Source: an uncultured Alphaproteobacteria bacterium (lineage in GTDB: Bacteria; Pseudomonadota; Alphaproteobacteria; Thalassobaculales; Thalassobaculaceae). Taken from it: a stretch of DNA of 15,554 nucleotides. The notes under the pieces were generated by a model that was not told the origin of the DNA, made no database searches, and was given only the letters and a program-made list of their open reading frames with translations. Shown here piece by piece: positions 7,224-14,236 of the stretch (the first letter of the stretch is position 1; each line of letters opens with the position of its first letter). Made by a program: the position numbers and the translations under genes. The stretch lies in assembly GCA_938028645.1 (NCBI GenBank), contig CALIMD010000029.1, positions 1 to 15,554 of the forward strand, given 5' to 3'.

Positions 7224-7634
7224 CTATTTCCCCGCTGGTTTAAATTGTGGAAGAGTAATTTCGTCGTTCACTTTTTCAAAGCTAACTTCAAGCGGCATAT
7301 CTAATACCAAGGCTTCTGGCGTCTGCGCACATTCCACTATATTACACATCATCTTTGGACCCTCTTCGAGTTTCACAACCGCTATTGCATAGGGCGGGGT
7401 GAAGCCAGGAGCCGGAAGATGGCTAATTACATAGCTGTGTAATGTTGCACGTCCTGATGCTTCAATTACTTCAATATCTGTACCCCCGCTCGAAGGGCAA
7501 AAGTGTCGTGGCAGAAAATAAACTTCACCAGTCGATTTACATTTCTGAAGTCTAAGCTTTCCCTGTTTTGTCCCGTCCCAGAAATGCTGCGTCTCTGGGG
7601 TTGGTTTTGGCAACTCTCTTTGATCGTTATCCAT
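7224..7634 (-). CDS. DUF35 / OB-fold domain protein, partner of the thiolase-like protein
   Basis: 136 residues. The N-terminal helix is followed by a rubredoxin-like zinc-ribbon region (about 27-55) and an OB-fold (about 58-130) with the characteristic PPYAIAVVKLEEG stretch. In steroid catabolism the DUF35 part of ChsH2 binds the Ltp2 aldolase and helps shape its acyl-CoA site. Here the ribbon is degraded: the first CxxC reads CKST (C32) and the second CPSS (C47), so only two of the four zinc Cys remain. The thiolase-like gene starts four bases downstream, so translation is probably coupled. The ATG at 7634 has only a distant AGGA upstream. Confidence 0.9.
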   Translation of the reverse strand: MDNDQRELPKPTPETQHFWDGTKQGKLRLQKCKSTGEVYFLPRHFCPSSGGTDIEVIEASGRATLHSYVISHLPAPGFTPPYAIAVVKLEEGPKMMCNIVECAQTPEALVLDMPLEVSFEKVNDEITLPQFKPAGK

Positions 7635-7677
7635 AACGAAAATCCATCCTAATATTAAATGAGTTCAAATATACTAC

Positions 7678-8547
7678 TTATTGATGTTCAACTATCGCAA
7701 GTCCGTTATTCAAGACAACAGTATCGCGTTCGATTACTTTAGATCTAAAAGAAATTGAGCTACCATCTTTCCATATTTCTGTCCTAATAGTTTCCCCAGG
7801 GTAAACTGGGGATGAGAACCTGAGCTGAAGTGATTTAAATTTATTTGCTTCATAATTACAGCACGATTTAAGGATGGCATGACCCGCAACTCCTAATGAA
7901 CACAGCCCATGTAAAATTGGCTTCGCAAACCCTGCCGCTTTAGCAATAGAAGGGCTTGCATGAAGTGGATTATAATCCCCAGATAGCCGGTAAATTAAAG
8001 CCGCCCGGTCCAATGTGGGCAGATCAGTAACCATATCTGGCTGCCTTTCAGGCAATTTGTGGGGTGGTGGCGCCTCATCACTAGGCCCCCCATACCCACC
8101 GTTACCCCGAGCAAATGTTGTTGACGTTAAAGTCGCCAATTTGAGGCCAGTTTCAGCGTCTTTAAGAATACGCTCTGTTAGAATTAGTGCGCCCTTTCCA
8201 GCTCCCTTATCTACCAGCCCAGTCACCTTTGATTGTGCCTTTATAGTTGCCGAAGTTGGGAGAGGATTGTGCAATTCTAATTTTTGCTCCCCATGTAGTA
8301 TTTTAACCCAGTCGATACCTGTTTCTGGATCTCTAGACCAAAACCCTGGGCTACCTAGAACAACCGCCATTGTGGGTAGCGCGGAAAAATTCTCAGCTTC
8401 TTCAAAAACATATGGAAGCTCGGTTTCATCCATTGGATCAGAACCCAAGCCAACACCTAAGGCATAAAGAATAGTATCCCTCGAGGTGTAATTTTGGGTT
8501 ACTTCCTCAAACTTCCAGTTTTTCAGTTTTTCATATTCAAACGTCAT
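7678..8547 (-). CDS. double-hotdog MaoC enoyl-CoA hydratase (hydratase 2 type)
   Basis: 289 residues with two hotdog halves: an N-terminal MaoC-like domain (about 10-150) and a catalytic C-terminal one (about 165-289). The hydratase-2 motif is intact: SGDYNPLHASP with D191, N193 and H196, followed by AKAAGFAKPILHGLCSLG. Known activity is hydration of trans-2-enoyl-CoA to (3R)-hydroxyacyl-CoA, as in the middle domain of peroxisomal MFE-2. The ATG at 8547 (MTFEYEKL) is chosen. The frame extends 20 codons further into the upstream gene, but those residues are not MaoC-like and would create an overlap. It lies 34 bases after the SDR gene and 43 before DUF35, within one operon. Confidence 0.93.
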   Translation of the reverse strand: MTFEYEKLKNWKFEEVTQNYTSRDTILYALGVGLGSDPMDETELPYVFEEAENFSALPTMAVVLGSPGFWSRDPETGIDWVKILHGEQKLELHNPLPTSATIKAQSKVTGLVDKGAGKGALILTERILKDAETGLKLATLTSTTFARGNGGYGGPSDEAPPPHKLPERQPDMVTDLPTLDRAALIYRLSGDYNPLHASPSIAKAAGFAKPILHGLCSLGVAGHAILKSCCNYEANKFKSLQLRFSSPVYPGETIRTEIWKDGSSISFRSKVIERDTVVLNNGLAIVEHQ

Positions 8548-8581
8548 AAGTACAATCCAATAATCAGCCGTATTTAACCTG

Positions 8582-9499
8582 TTAAATGGGATCCCAACTA
8601 AAAACATCCTGTGATCGGTCTAGGGGATAAAAACCTGCCTCCATCGATGGGATAGCATGCTCCAGTACTGTCTCGGGTGTCCATCCTTCACCCCGATGAA
8701 CCGAACGCGTCGGTCTCGATTGCCCCATTAGGAATATTTCGTTATTTCGAACCCCAAAAATCTGACCTGTAACTTTAGAATCAGGAACTGATAATGCAAC
8801 TGCCACAGGGGCAATCTTTGCAGTGGTCATAGTCTTGAGTTTCTCTACTCGAGCCCTTTGGGCATCATCGCCAATTGGAATGGTACCTATCATTCGGCTC
8901 CAGGCAAATGGAGAAATACAATTGGACCTTACGTTGAACCTGCCCATATCTAAAGCTATCGACTTTGACAACCCAGCAATTCCTAGCTTGGCAGCAGCAT
9001 AATTTGCCTGGCCAAAGTTACCAATCAACCCCGATGTAGAAGTCATATGCACGAAAGAACCCGACTCTTGTTCCCTAAAAACAGTAGCAGCCGCACGGCT
9101 AACATTGAAGCTCCCTTTAAGGTGCACTGAAATTACCGAGTCCCAGTCGTCTTCTGTCATTTTATGAAATATGACATCTCGAAGAATTCCAGCGTTATTT
9201 ACAACGATATCTAAGCCCCCTAATTCTTCAACTGCTTGGTTCACCATATCTTGTGCCGCTCCAAAATCAGCAACGCTACTGAAATTTACTACGGCTCTGC
9301 CTCCCTGATCTTCTATCTCCTTAGCCACTTCCATAGCGGGGATTCGGTCCTCGCCCTCTCCTTGCGTGGTACCGCCTAGGTCGTTTACTAAAACCTTGGC
9401 TCCAGCTGCCGCAAATGCCAATGCGTAATCACGTCCAATACCTCTACCCGCACCAGTAATTAGGGCTACTTTGCCCTCTAAAAGCTTCTTACCCGTCAT
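8582..9499 (-). CDS. MFE-2-like SDR: (3R)-hydroxyacyl-CoA dehydrogenase
   Basis: 305-residue SDR similar to the dehydrogenase domain of peroxisomal multifunctional enzyme 2 (HSD17B4). Motifs: TGAGRGIG (15-22), VNDLGG (38-43), NNAG (101-104), S154, Y167 and K171 (YAAAK). After the SDR core a C-terminal extension of about 60 residues (FGVRNNEIFLMGQSRPTRSV onward) matches the MFE-2 layout and is absent from ordinary FabG-like SDRs. Expected reaction: NAD-dependent oxidation of the (3R)-hydroxyacyl-CoA made by the MaoC hydratase encoded next. The ATG at 9499 follows GGAG with nine bases of spacing. It is the first gene of the four-gene operon and diverges from the acyl-CoA dehydrogenase. Confidence 0.92.
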   Translation of the reverse strand: MTGKKLLEGKVALITGAGRGIGRDYALAFAAAGAKVLVNDLGGTTQGEGEDRIPAMEVAKEIEDQGGRAVVNFSSVADFGAAQDMVNQAVEELGGLDIVVNNAGILRDVIFHKMTEDDWDSVISVHLKGSFNVSRAAATVFREQESGSFVHMTSTSGLIGNFGQANYAAAKLGIAGLSKSIALDMGRFNVRSNCISPFAWSRMIGTIPIGDDAQRARVEKLKTMTTAKIAPVAVALSVPDSKVTGQIFGVRNNEIFLMGQSRPTRSVHRGEGWTPETVLEHAIPSMEAGFYPLDRSQDVFSWDPI

Positions 9500-9604
9500 A
9501 AATAATTACTCCGTTAACTTTATGGTTTACCTTTGGCATTATCTCATCCAAGGCTTGTTATAACATTCACATTACCTTAATGATGAGAGAAATACTTCAT
9601 TCGT

Positions 9605-9633
9605 AAAATAAATAACAACACGCCTATGATCAA
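9605..9633 (-). promoter_or_regulatory. candidate promoter of the MFE-2/SCP-x-like operon
   Basis: On the minus strand TTGATC (9633-9628) is followed after 17 bases by TATTTT (9610-9605); each matches consensus at four of six positions. Transcription would start near 9598, about 100 bases before the ATG at 9499. Its -35 lies inside the inverted repeat at 9620-9647, a layout expected of a repressed promoter. The weak matches keep this tentative. Confidence 0.3.
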
Positions 9634-9647
9634 TTTAGAAAAGGCGT
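9620..9647. repeat. inverted repeat in the divergent control region (candidate operator)
   Basis: ACGCCT (9620-9625) and AGGCGT (9642-9647) are perfect complements 16 bases apart, with a TGATCA palindrome between them (9627-9632). The repeat lies between the divergent operon and acyl-CoA dehydrogenase gene and overlaps the candidate leftward -35. Its GC-rich arms stand out in this AT-rich gap. Regulation by an acyl-CoA-responsive repressor would fit, but no regulator gene is in the window. Confidence 0.4.
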
Positions 9648-9672
9648 AAGACTGCATAAGAAAGACCCTTAT

Positions 9673-10824
9673 ATGTTGCCAAGAACACTATTTTCGGAAG
9701 AGCATGAGATTTTTCGTGAATCCACAAAACGGTTCATAGAGAGGGAAATTGTGCCATACCACGATCAGTGGGAAAAGGACGGCATAGTTAGCAGAGACCT
9801 GTGGCGAGCCGCAGGCGAACAAGGATTGTTGTGTTGTACCGTCCCGGAGGAATATGGTGGGCCTGGGGGAGATTTTTTACACAGTGTGATCGTAAATGAA
9901 GAATTGGCCAAAGTGGGAGCAACCGGCCCAGCATTTCCACTGCATTCTGATATTATTGTCCCTTACCTTCAAGCCTATGGATCAGAAGACCAGAAGAAAG
10001 AATGGTTGCCAAAAGTAGTTTCAGGAGAAACGATTATGGCAATCGGGATGACAGAACCAGTAGCCGGTTCAGATCTGCAAGGTATTAAGACAAAGGCGGA
10101 TAGAGATGGGAATCACTTTGTCATAAACGGACAGAAAGTCTGGATTTCAAATGGTCAAATAGCCGATCTTTATATCCTGGCTTGCAAAACAGACCCTGAT
10201 CAAGGCGCTAAAGGAATCAGCCTTATACTGGTCGAGGGAAACCGAGACGGGTTCGAGCGTGGAAAAAACCTAGAAAAAATAGGTTATAAAGCCCAAGACA
10301 CATCCGAACTTTTTTTTGAGGATGTACGTGTACCTATAACCAATCTTTTGGGTCAAGAGGGTAGAGGATTTGCGCAACTCATGCAGCAACTCTCCCAAGA
10401 ACGTTTAGTAGTAGCAATCCGGTGTGCAACCGCACTGGAAGCATCGCTAGATGAGACAATTTCCTATACTAGTGAAAGAAAAGCGTTTGGGCGAAGCTTA
10501 TCTGAGTTTCAAAATACTCGATTTAAATTGGCTGAAGTAAAAACATTAGCAATGGTTACCCGTGCATTTACAGATCAATGCATTGACCTGCATGTGAAAG
10601 GAAACTTGACCTCGGAGGACGCAGCAGCAGCAAAATTGCAAACTACAGAGGCCTTGAACAAGGGCGTCGATGAATGTCTTCAATTGCACGGTGGCTATGG
10701 CTACAGTTGGGAATACCCTATCGCCCGCGCATGGGCAGATGCTCGAATGTCTCGCATTGCCGGGGGCTCTTCGGAAATAATGAAGGAAATCATAAGTCGT
10801 AATATTTTACCATCAAAGAATTAG
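9673..10824 (+). CDS. acyl-CoA dehydrogenase (LCAD-like catalytic Glu position)
   Basis: 383-residue FAD enzyme that introduces a C2-C3 double bond in an acyl-CoA. N-terminal helical domain to about 120; FAD-binding middle domain with MTEPVAGSDL (126-135) and WISNG (157-161); C-terminal helical domain with the HGGYGYSWEYPIAR block. Where medium-chain enzymes carry the catalytic Glu (YEGTS) this protein has IAGGSS with G364. A Glu is instead present in SQERLVVA (E243), the location used by long-chain acyl-CoA and isovaleryl-CoA dehydrogenases. The ATG at 9673 has a poor ribosome site (AAGAAAGA). It diverges from the hydratase/SDR operon and likely makes its enoyl-CoA substrate. Its 3' end is only 11 bases from the convergent downstream gene, and a TTAGTACTAA palindrome spans its stop codon. 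Confidence 0.95.
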   Translation: MLPRTLFSEEHEIFRESTKRFIEREIVPYHDQWEKDGIVSRDLWRAAGEQGLLCCTVPEEYGGPGGDFLHSVIVNEELAKVGATGPAFPLHSDIIVPYLQAYGSEDQKKEWLPKVVSGETIMAIGMTEPVAGSDLQGIKTKADRDGNHFVINGQKVWISNGQIADLYILACKTDPDQGAKGISLILVEGNRDGFERGKNLEKIGYKAQDTSELFFEDVRVPITNLLGQEGRGFAQLMQQLSQERLVVAIRCATALEASLDETISYTSERKAFGRSLSEFQNTRFKLAEVKTLAMVTRAFTDQCIDLHVKGNLTSEDAAAAKLQTTEALNKGVDECLQLHGGYGYSWEYPIARAWADARMSRIAGGSSEIMKEIISRNILPSKN

Positions 10825-10835
10825 TACTAATTTGT

Positions 10836-11753
10836 TTATTCATTTGCCTGTTCATGCTCTTTGATTTGTATATCTGATAATTTTTGGAATACCTTGAATA
10901 CAGCGCTGTCGTCTTCCCGCCCGAAACCTGAAGACGCCGCAGCTAAAAACTGTTGATGGGCTGCTGCTGTTAATGGAAGTGGAAATCGAAGCTCATGGCC
11001 CGTCCCGAGCACAATCCCCAAGTCCTTCACGAAAATATCCACAGCGCTCAATGGAGTGTAGTCCTCATCAAGAATGTGGGGAACACGATTTTGCCACATC
11101 CAGGAAGAACCAGCTGATCCAGATATCACATCGTATAACTCCCTTGCGTTAGCACCAGCGCGAACTCCAAAGGCCATAGCTTCCGCCGCAGCAGCTATGT
11201 GAACCCCTGCTAGTAATTGGTTCACCGTTTTGACAGTTGAGCCAATTCCGTGTTCCGTTCCTAATCGATGAATTTTCCCGGAAATCGCTTCCATCATGTC
11301 AGCAACCTGCTCGAAAGCCGAATCTGGGCCTGATGCCATAATCGATAAATTTCCAGATCTTGCCCCAGCTGCACCTCCGCTTACCGGCGCGTCAATCATT
11401 TCAAACCCTTGCTTTAATAAACGTTCGCCACACGTCTTTGCATAAGTTGCAGGGACCGTGCTGCTTTGAACAACAACGGCACCCGAACCTAAACCCTCTA
11501 CAGCTCCCTGCTTCCCAAAAAGCACCTCTTCAACCTGCTTTTCATTTACTACTAAAACGATGATGGCAGAACAGCCCTCTACTGCCGCTCTAATAGAGCT
11601 CTTTGCAACGCCCCCCGCGCTTTCTAGATTTTTCATCGCACTATCGTTTATATCAAAGCCAATTACTTCGAATTGCCTCTCCAAAAGCGATAGGGCCACC
11701 CCCATTCCCATGGAACCAAGACCTAAAATGCAAATTTTTCGATTAGCGATCAT
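10836..11753 (-). CDS. beta-hydroxyacid dehydrogenase family, L-threonate dehydrogenase (LtnD)-like
   Basis: 305-residue 6-phosphogluconate/3-hydroxyisobutyrate dehydrogenase family enzyme. Motifs: GLGSMGMG (11-18) for NAD(P), DAPVSGGAAGARSG (121-134) for substrate, and the catalytic GSTVKTVNQLLAGVHIAAAA stretch with K175 and N178. VNQLLAGVHIAA, VDIFVKDLGIVL and EDDSAV are closer to what I recall of LtnD L-threonate dehydrogenases than of plain 3-hydroxyisobutyrate dehydrogenases. The usual LtnD partners (a DUF1537 kinase, OtnC, OtnI) are not present, so the substrate is unsure. ATG at 11753 is preferred; an in-frame TTG at 11765 also exists. It is downstream of the thiolase gene but separated by 78 bases holding a candidate terminator, so it may have its own promoter. 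Confidence 0.87.
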   Translation of the reverse strand: MIANRKICILGLGSMGMGVALSLLERQFEVIGFDINDSAMKNLESAGGVAKSSIRAAVEGCSAIIVLVVNEKQVEEVLFGKQGAVEGLGSGAVVVQSSTVPATYAKTCGERLLKQGFEMIDAPVSGGAAGARSGNLSIMASGPDSAFEQVADMMEAISGKIHRLGTEHGIGSTVKTVNQLLAGVHIAAAAEAMAFGVRAGANARELYDVISGSAGSSWMWQNRVPHILDEDYTPLSAVDIFVKDLGIVLGTGHELRFPLPLTAAAHQQFLAAASSGFGREDDSAVFKVFQKLSDIQIKEHEQANE

Positions 11754-11804
11754 TTTATTACCCAACTCGTTTCGATAATTGATAAATCAATGTGAGTATG
11801 GTCG

Positions 11805-11829
11805 AAAAAAAATTGCGAACAAAATGCAA
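11805..11829 (-). terminator. candidate intrinsic terminator after the thiolase gene
   Basis: On the minus strand, three bases after the thiolase stop codon, TTGC (11829-11826) pairs with GCAA (11816-11813) over a nine-base loop, followed directly by eight T (11812-11805). The T tract is convincing but the four-pair stem is weak. It would reduce readthrough into the LtnD-like gene. Confidence 0.35.
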
Positions 11830-11831
11830 AT

Positions 11832-13007
11832 TTAGTCCCGCGCAATACACATAGCTACTCCCATGCCCCCACCTATACAAAGTGTGGTTAACCCTTTTTT
11901 AGCATCGCGCTTTTGCATCTCGTAGAGTAGCGTGATCAAAACGCGGGCACCAGAAGCTCCAATGGGATGCCCCAATGCGATTGCGCCCCCGTTTACATTT
12001 ACCTTTTCTATATCCCAACCCATGTCCTTATTCACCGCACATGCCTGAGCAGCGAAAGCTTCGTTAGCTTCTATCAAATCCAGGTCTTTTGCTGACCAAC
12101 CTGCCTTGTCTAAAGCAGCCCGACTGGCAGGGATAGGTCCTGTGCCCATAATAGCTGGATCTACACCTTTTGTAGCAAAAGATGCAATCCTGCCCAGCGG
12201 TTGAATACCGCGCTTGTCTGCCTCTGATTTCGTCATCAGTACCACAGCGGCTGCACCATCATTTATACCAGAAGCGTTACCCGCAGTTACCGTGCCATCT
12301 TTGGTGAACGCCGGCCTAAGCTTGGAGAGGGCCTCAATACTTGCGCCATGACGAGGATACTCATCAGCGTCTATAACTGTATCTTCACGCTTTCCCTTTA
12401 TAGTTACTGGCGCAATTTCATCAGCAAATTTACCCGCCTTTTGGGCCGCCTCTGCCTTATGTTGAGATGATAGTGCAAAAGCATCCTGATCATCCCTCGT
12501 AATTTGCCACTGATTAGCAACATTCTCAGCTGTGTTACCCATATGATAACCATTAAAATGATCCCATAAACCATCCTTGATCATGGTATCTATGAGTTTC
12601 AAGTCGCCCATTTTCTGACCTAATCTCAAATTTTGAGCATGTGGCGCCTGGCTCATACTTTCCTGACCACCTGCTACAACAATCTCTGAGTCAGCTGCTT
12701 TTATCGCTTGAGCTCCAAGTGCAACTGCCCTAAGACCGGATCCACAAACTTGATTTATCGTTAAGGCCGTGCGTTCTTGAGGGATACCAGCCGAGATAGA
12801 AGCTTGCCTTGCCGGGTTCATTCCAGTCGCGGCAGTAAGAACTTGGCCTAGAACCACCTCATCAACATCATCACCCGAAATATTTGCTCTGAGCAACGCT
12901 TCCCGAATCGCAATTTCTCCTAGTTCTGCTCCTGTCAGTGTACTTAAACCACCTCCAAAAGTTCCAATGGCTGTTCTTGCGGCGCTGGCTATCACAACAT
13001 CATTCAT
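11832..13007 (-). CDS. acetyl-CoA C-acetyltransferase (thiolase, PhaA/AtoB type)
   Basis: 391-residue thiolase catalysing reversible condensation of two acetyl-CoA, or thiolysis of acetoacetyl-CoA. The full catalytic set is present: C88 in NQVCGSG, H347 in GHPIGASG and C377 in CIGGGMG, with NEAFA (315-319) and the pantetheine-loop YHMGNTAEN (154-162). Length and motif positions match the biosynthetic PhaA type within one residue. No phaB or phaC is nearby, so a degradative role at the end of the cluster's beta-oxidation is as likely as polymer synthesis. The ATG at 13007 follows AGGAG with six bases of spacing, the strongest ribosome site of the right half. It lies 32 bases after the FMN enzyme gene, probably in the same operon. 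Confidence 0.96.
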   Translation of the reverse strand: MNDVVIASAARTAIGTFGGGLSTLTGAELGEIAIREALLRANISGDDVDEVVLGQVLTAATGMNPARQASISAGIPQERTALTINQVCGSGLRAVALGAQAIKAADSEIVVAGGQESMSQAPHAQNLRLGQKMGDLKLIDTMIKDGLWDHFNGYHMGNTAENVANQWQITRDDQDAFALSSQHKAEAAQKAGKFADEIAPVTIKGKREDTVIDADEYPRHGASIEALSKLRPAFTKDGTVTAGNASGINDGAAAVVLMTKSEADKRGIQPLGRIASFATKGVDPAIMGTGPIPASRAALDKAGWSAKDLDLIEANEAFAAQACAVNKDMGWDIEKVNVNGGAIALGHPIGASGARVLITLLYEMQKRDAKKGLTTLCIGGGMGVAMCIARD

Positions 13008-13039
13008 TACATTCTCCTGCGTTAATTAATTATTTATTT

Positions 13040-14128
13040 TTAGTATTTATAATCATCGGTTTCTAATAACGGAAAAGCACTTGATACATCCGGAGGACTA
13101 ACCGGCGCAGCGGGACACAATTGTTTCTTTTCTATTTTTGAATAATGGGTGGCGCCAAGGAGGCCAAGTGCTAATTTAGTTTCCTCTTCTAATAACTCCA
13201 ACATGCGTACTACTCCATCTGCTCCACCAGCGGCCAAACCATAACAAAATAGTCGCCCAATACCTATAAAGTCTGCTCCAAGTGCTATTCCCTTTACAAT
13301 GTCAGTACCTCTAGAAAACCCGCCGTCGACAGCGACTAAACTTCTTCCAGCCACAGCATCTACTACTTCTGGCAATACTGCGAACGAACCTAATCCATGA
13401 TCCAGTTGACGCCCCCCATGGTTCGAGACGTAGACCATATCGACACCATGTTCGATTGCCATCAGAGCATCTTCCGCTGTTGCTATGCCCTTCAAAATGA
13501 TAGGCAATTTATATTTTGTTTTATAGCGCTCTACATCTTTCCAACTCAATGCTGCTTGCCAGTCTGCCCCTGAACCAGTCCGCCATGGTTTAGCAAAGCG
13601 ATTAGCAATATCTCGTTCCCTTCTAGAGTAGTTGGCACTATCAACCGTTAAACAGAATGCATCGTAACCAGAATCGATGGCTCTACTGACGTATGAATCA
13701 AGAAATTCGTCATCACCTCGTTTATATAGCATGGCAATTTTAAATCCTGGAGCAGCTTTCGCCACATCTTCCATTGGAATAGTACTGACCGAGCTGAGCA
13801 TCAACGCACACCCAAATTCACTTGCTGCATTCATAGCCGCAACACCACCCTGCGGATCAAAACTTTCAAGCGAACCTATGGGCGCAAGACAAACCGGCAA
13901 TCGCATCGGGTGACCAAAGATATTTGAACTGGCATCAACGTTCCGCATATCTCTGAGTACCCGAGGTCGAAAAGCCACTGAGTCTAGGGCCATTCGGTTT
14001 CTTTTCAAGGTAGTCTCTGTTTCCGTACCTCCCCGCAAATAATCCCAGATATTTCTACTGAGTTTACCCCGCGCAGCATCAACAATTTCGTGAAGCGCTT
14101 GAAATTTAAATCGTAAATCCTCGTTCAC
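13040..14128 (-). CDS. FMN-dependent alpha-hydroxyacid dehydrogenase/oxidase
   Basis: 362-residue TIM barrel of the glycolate oxidase / lactate dehydrogenase (LldD) / mandelate dehydrogenase family. Catalytic residues are in place: Y30 (WDYLRGG), Y135 (MLYKRG), D163 (LTVDS), K213 (ILKGI), H237 and R240 (SNHGGRQLD), and the phosphate site VDGGFSRGTD and GIGR. It oxidises an (S)-2-hydroxy acid to a 2-keto acid. LAPIGSLESFDPQGG replaces the usual LAPTG motif region, suggesting a subgroup with its own substrate. The loop-4 segment (about 178-195) shows no hydrophobic membrane-binding stretch, so it is probably soluble. The start is GTG at 14128 with AGGGAC eight bases upstream. It heads an apparent operon with the acetyl-CoA acetyltransferase. 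Confidence 0.93.
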   Translation of the reverse strand: MNEDLRFKFQALHEIVDAARGKLSRNIWDYLRGGTETETTLKRNRMALDSVAFRPRVLRDMRNVDASSNIFGHPMRLPVCLAPIGSLESFDPQGGVAAMNAASEFGCALMLSSVSTIPMEDVAKAAPGFKIAMLYKRGDDEFLDSYVSRAIDSGYDAFCLTVDSANYSRRERDIANRFAKPWRTGSGADWQAALSWKDVERYKTKYKLPIILKGIATAEDALMAIEHGVDMVYVSNHGGRQLDHGLGSFAVLPEVVDAVAGRSLVAVDGGFSRGTDIVKGIALGADFIGIGRLFCYGLAAGGADGVVRMLELLEEETKLALGLLGATHYSKIEKKQLCPAAPVSPPDVSSAFPLLETDDYKY

Positions 14129-14182
14129 TGATTTTTGTCCCTATTATCCAAACATTAATTTTTGGGGCAGTCGCATCTCTGC

Positions 14183-14194
14183 CTAATATATTAG
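14183..14194. repeat. 12-bp perfect palindrome upstream of the FMN enzyme gene
   Basis: CTAATATATTAG is a perfect 12-base palindrome 55 bases upstream of the GTG at 14128, in the 108-base gap below the DUF2333 gene. Its place in the promoter zone suggests a possible operator. In AT-rich DNA such palindromes also occur by chance. Confidence 0.3.
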
Positions 14195-14206
14195 TCACTA
14201 ACTATT

Positions 14207-14224
14207 AAAAATACGATTGTATTT
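14207..14224 (-). terminator. candidate weak terminator after the DUF2333 gene
   Basis: On the minus strand AAATAC (14224-14219) pairs with GTATTT (14214-14209) around AATC and runs into two further T, starting 13 bases after the DUF2333 stop. The stem is perfect but almost all A-T, so termination would be weak. Confidence 0.3.
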
Positions 14225-14236
14225 AGTCTTTTGAAA

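Noticed and set aside
8015..8467. 150-codon plus-strand open frame inside the MaoC gene
   Set aside because: It is antisense to a gene with intact catalytic motifs; the Pro/Ser-rich product has no recognisable fold and is a frame shadow.
8548..8607. 20-codon upstream extension of the MaoC gene overlapping the SDR gene
   Set aside because: The residues are not hotdog-like and ATG 8547 gives the family N-terminus.
11779..11790. TTGATAAATCAA, resembling an FNR box
   Set aside because: FNR sites need four bases between TTGAT and ATCAA; here there are two.
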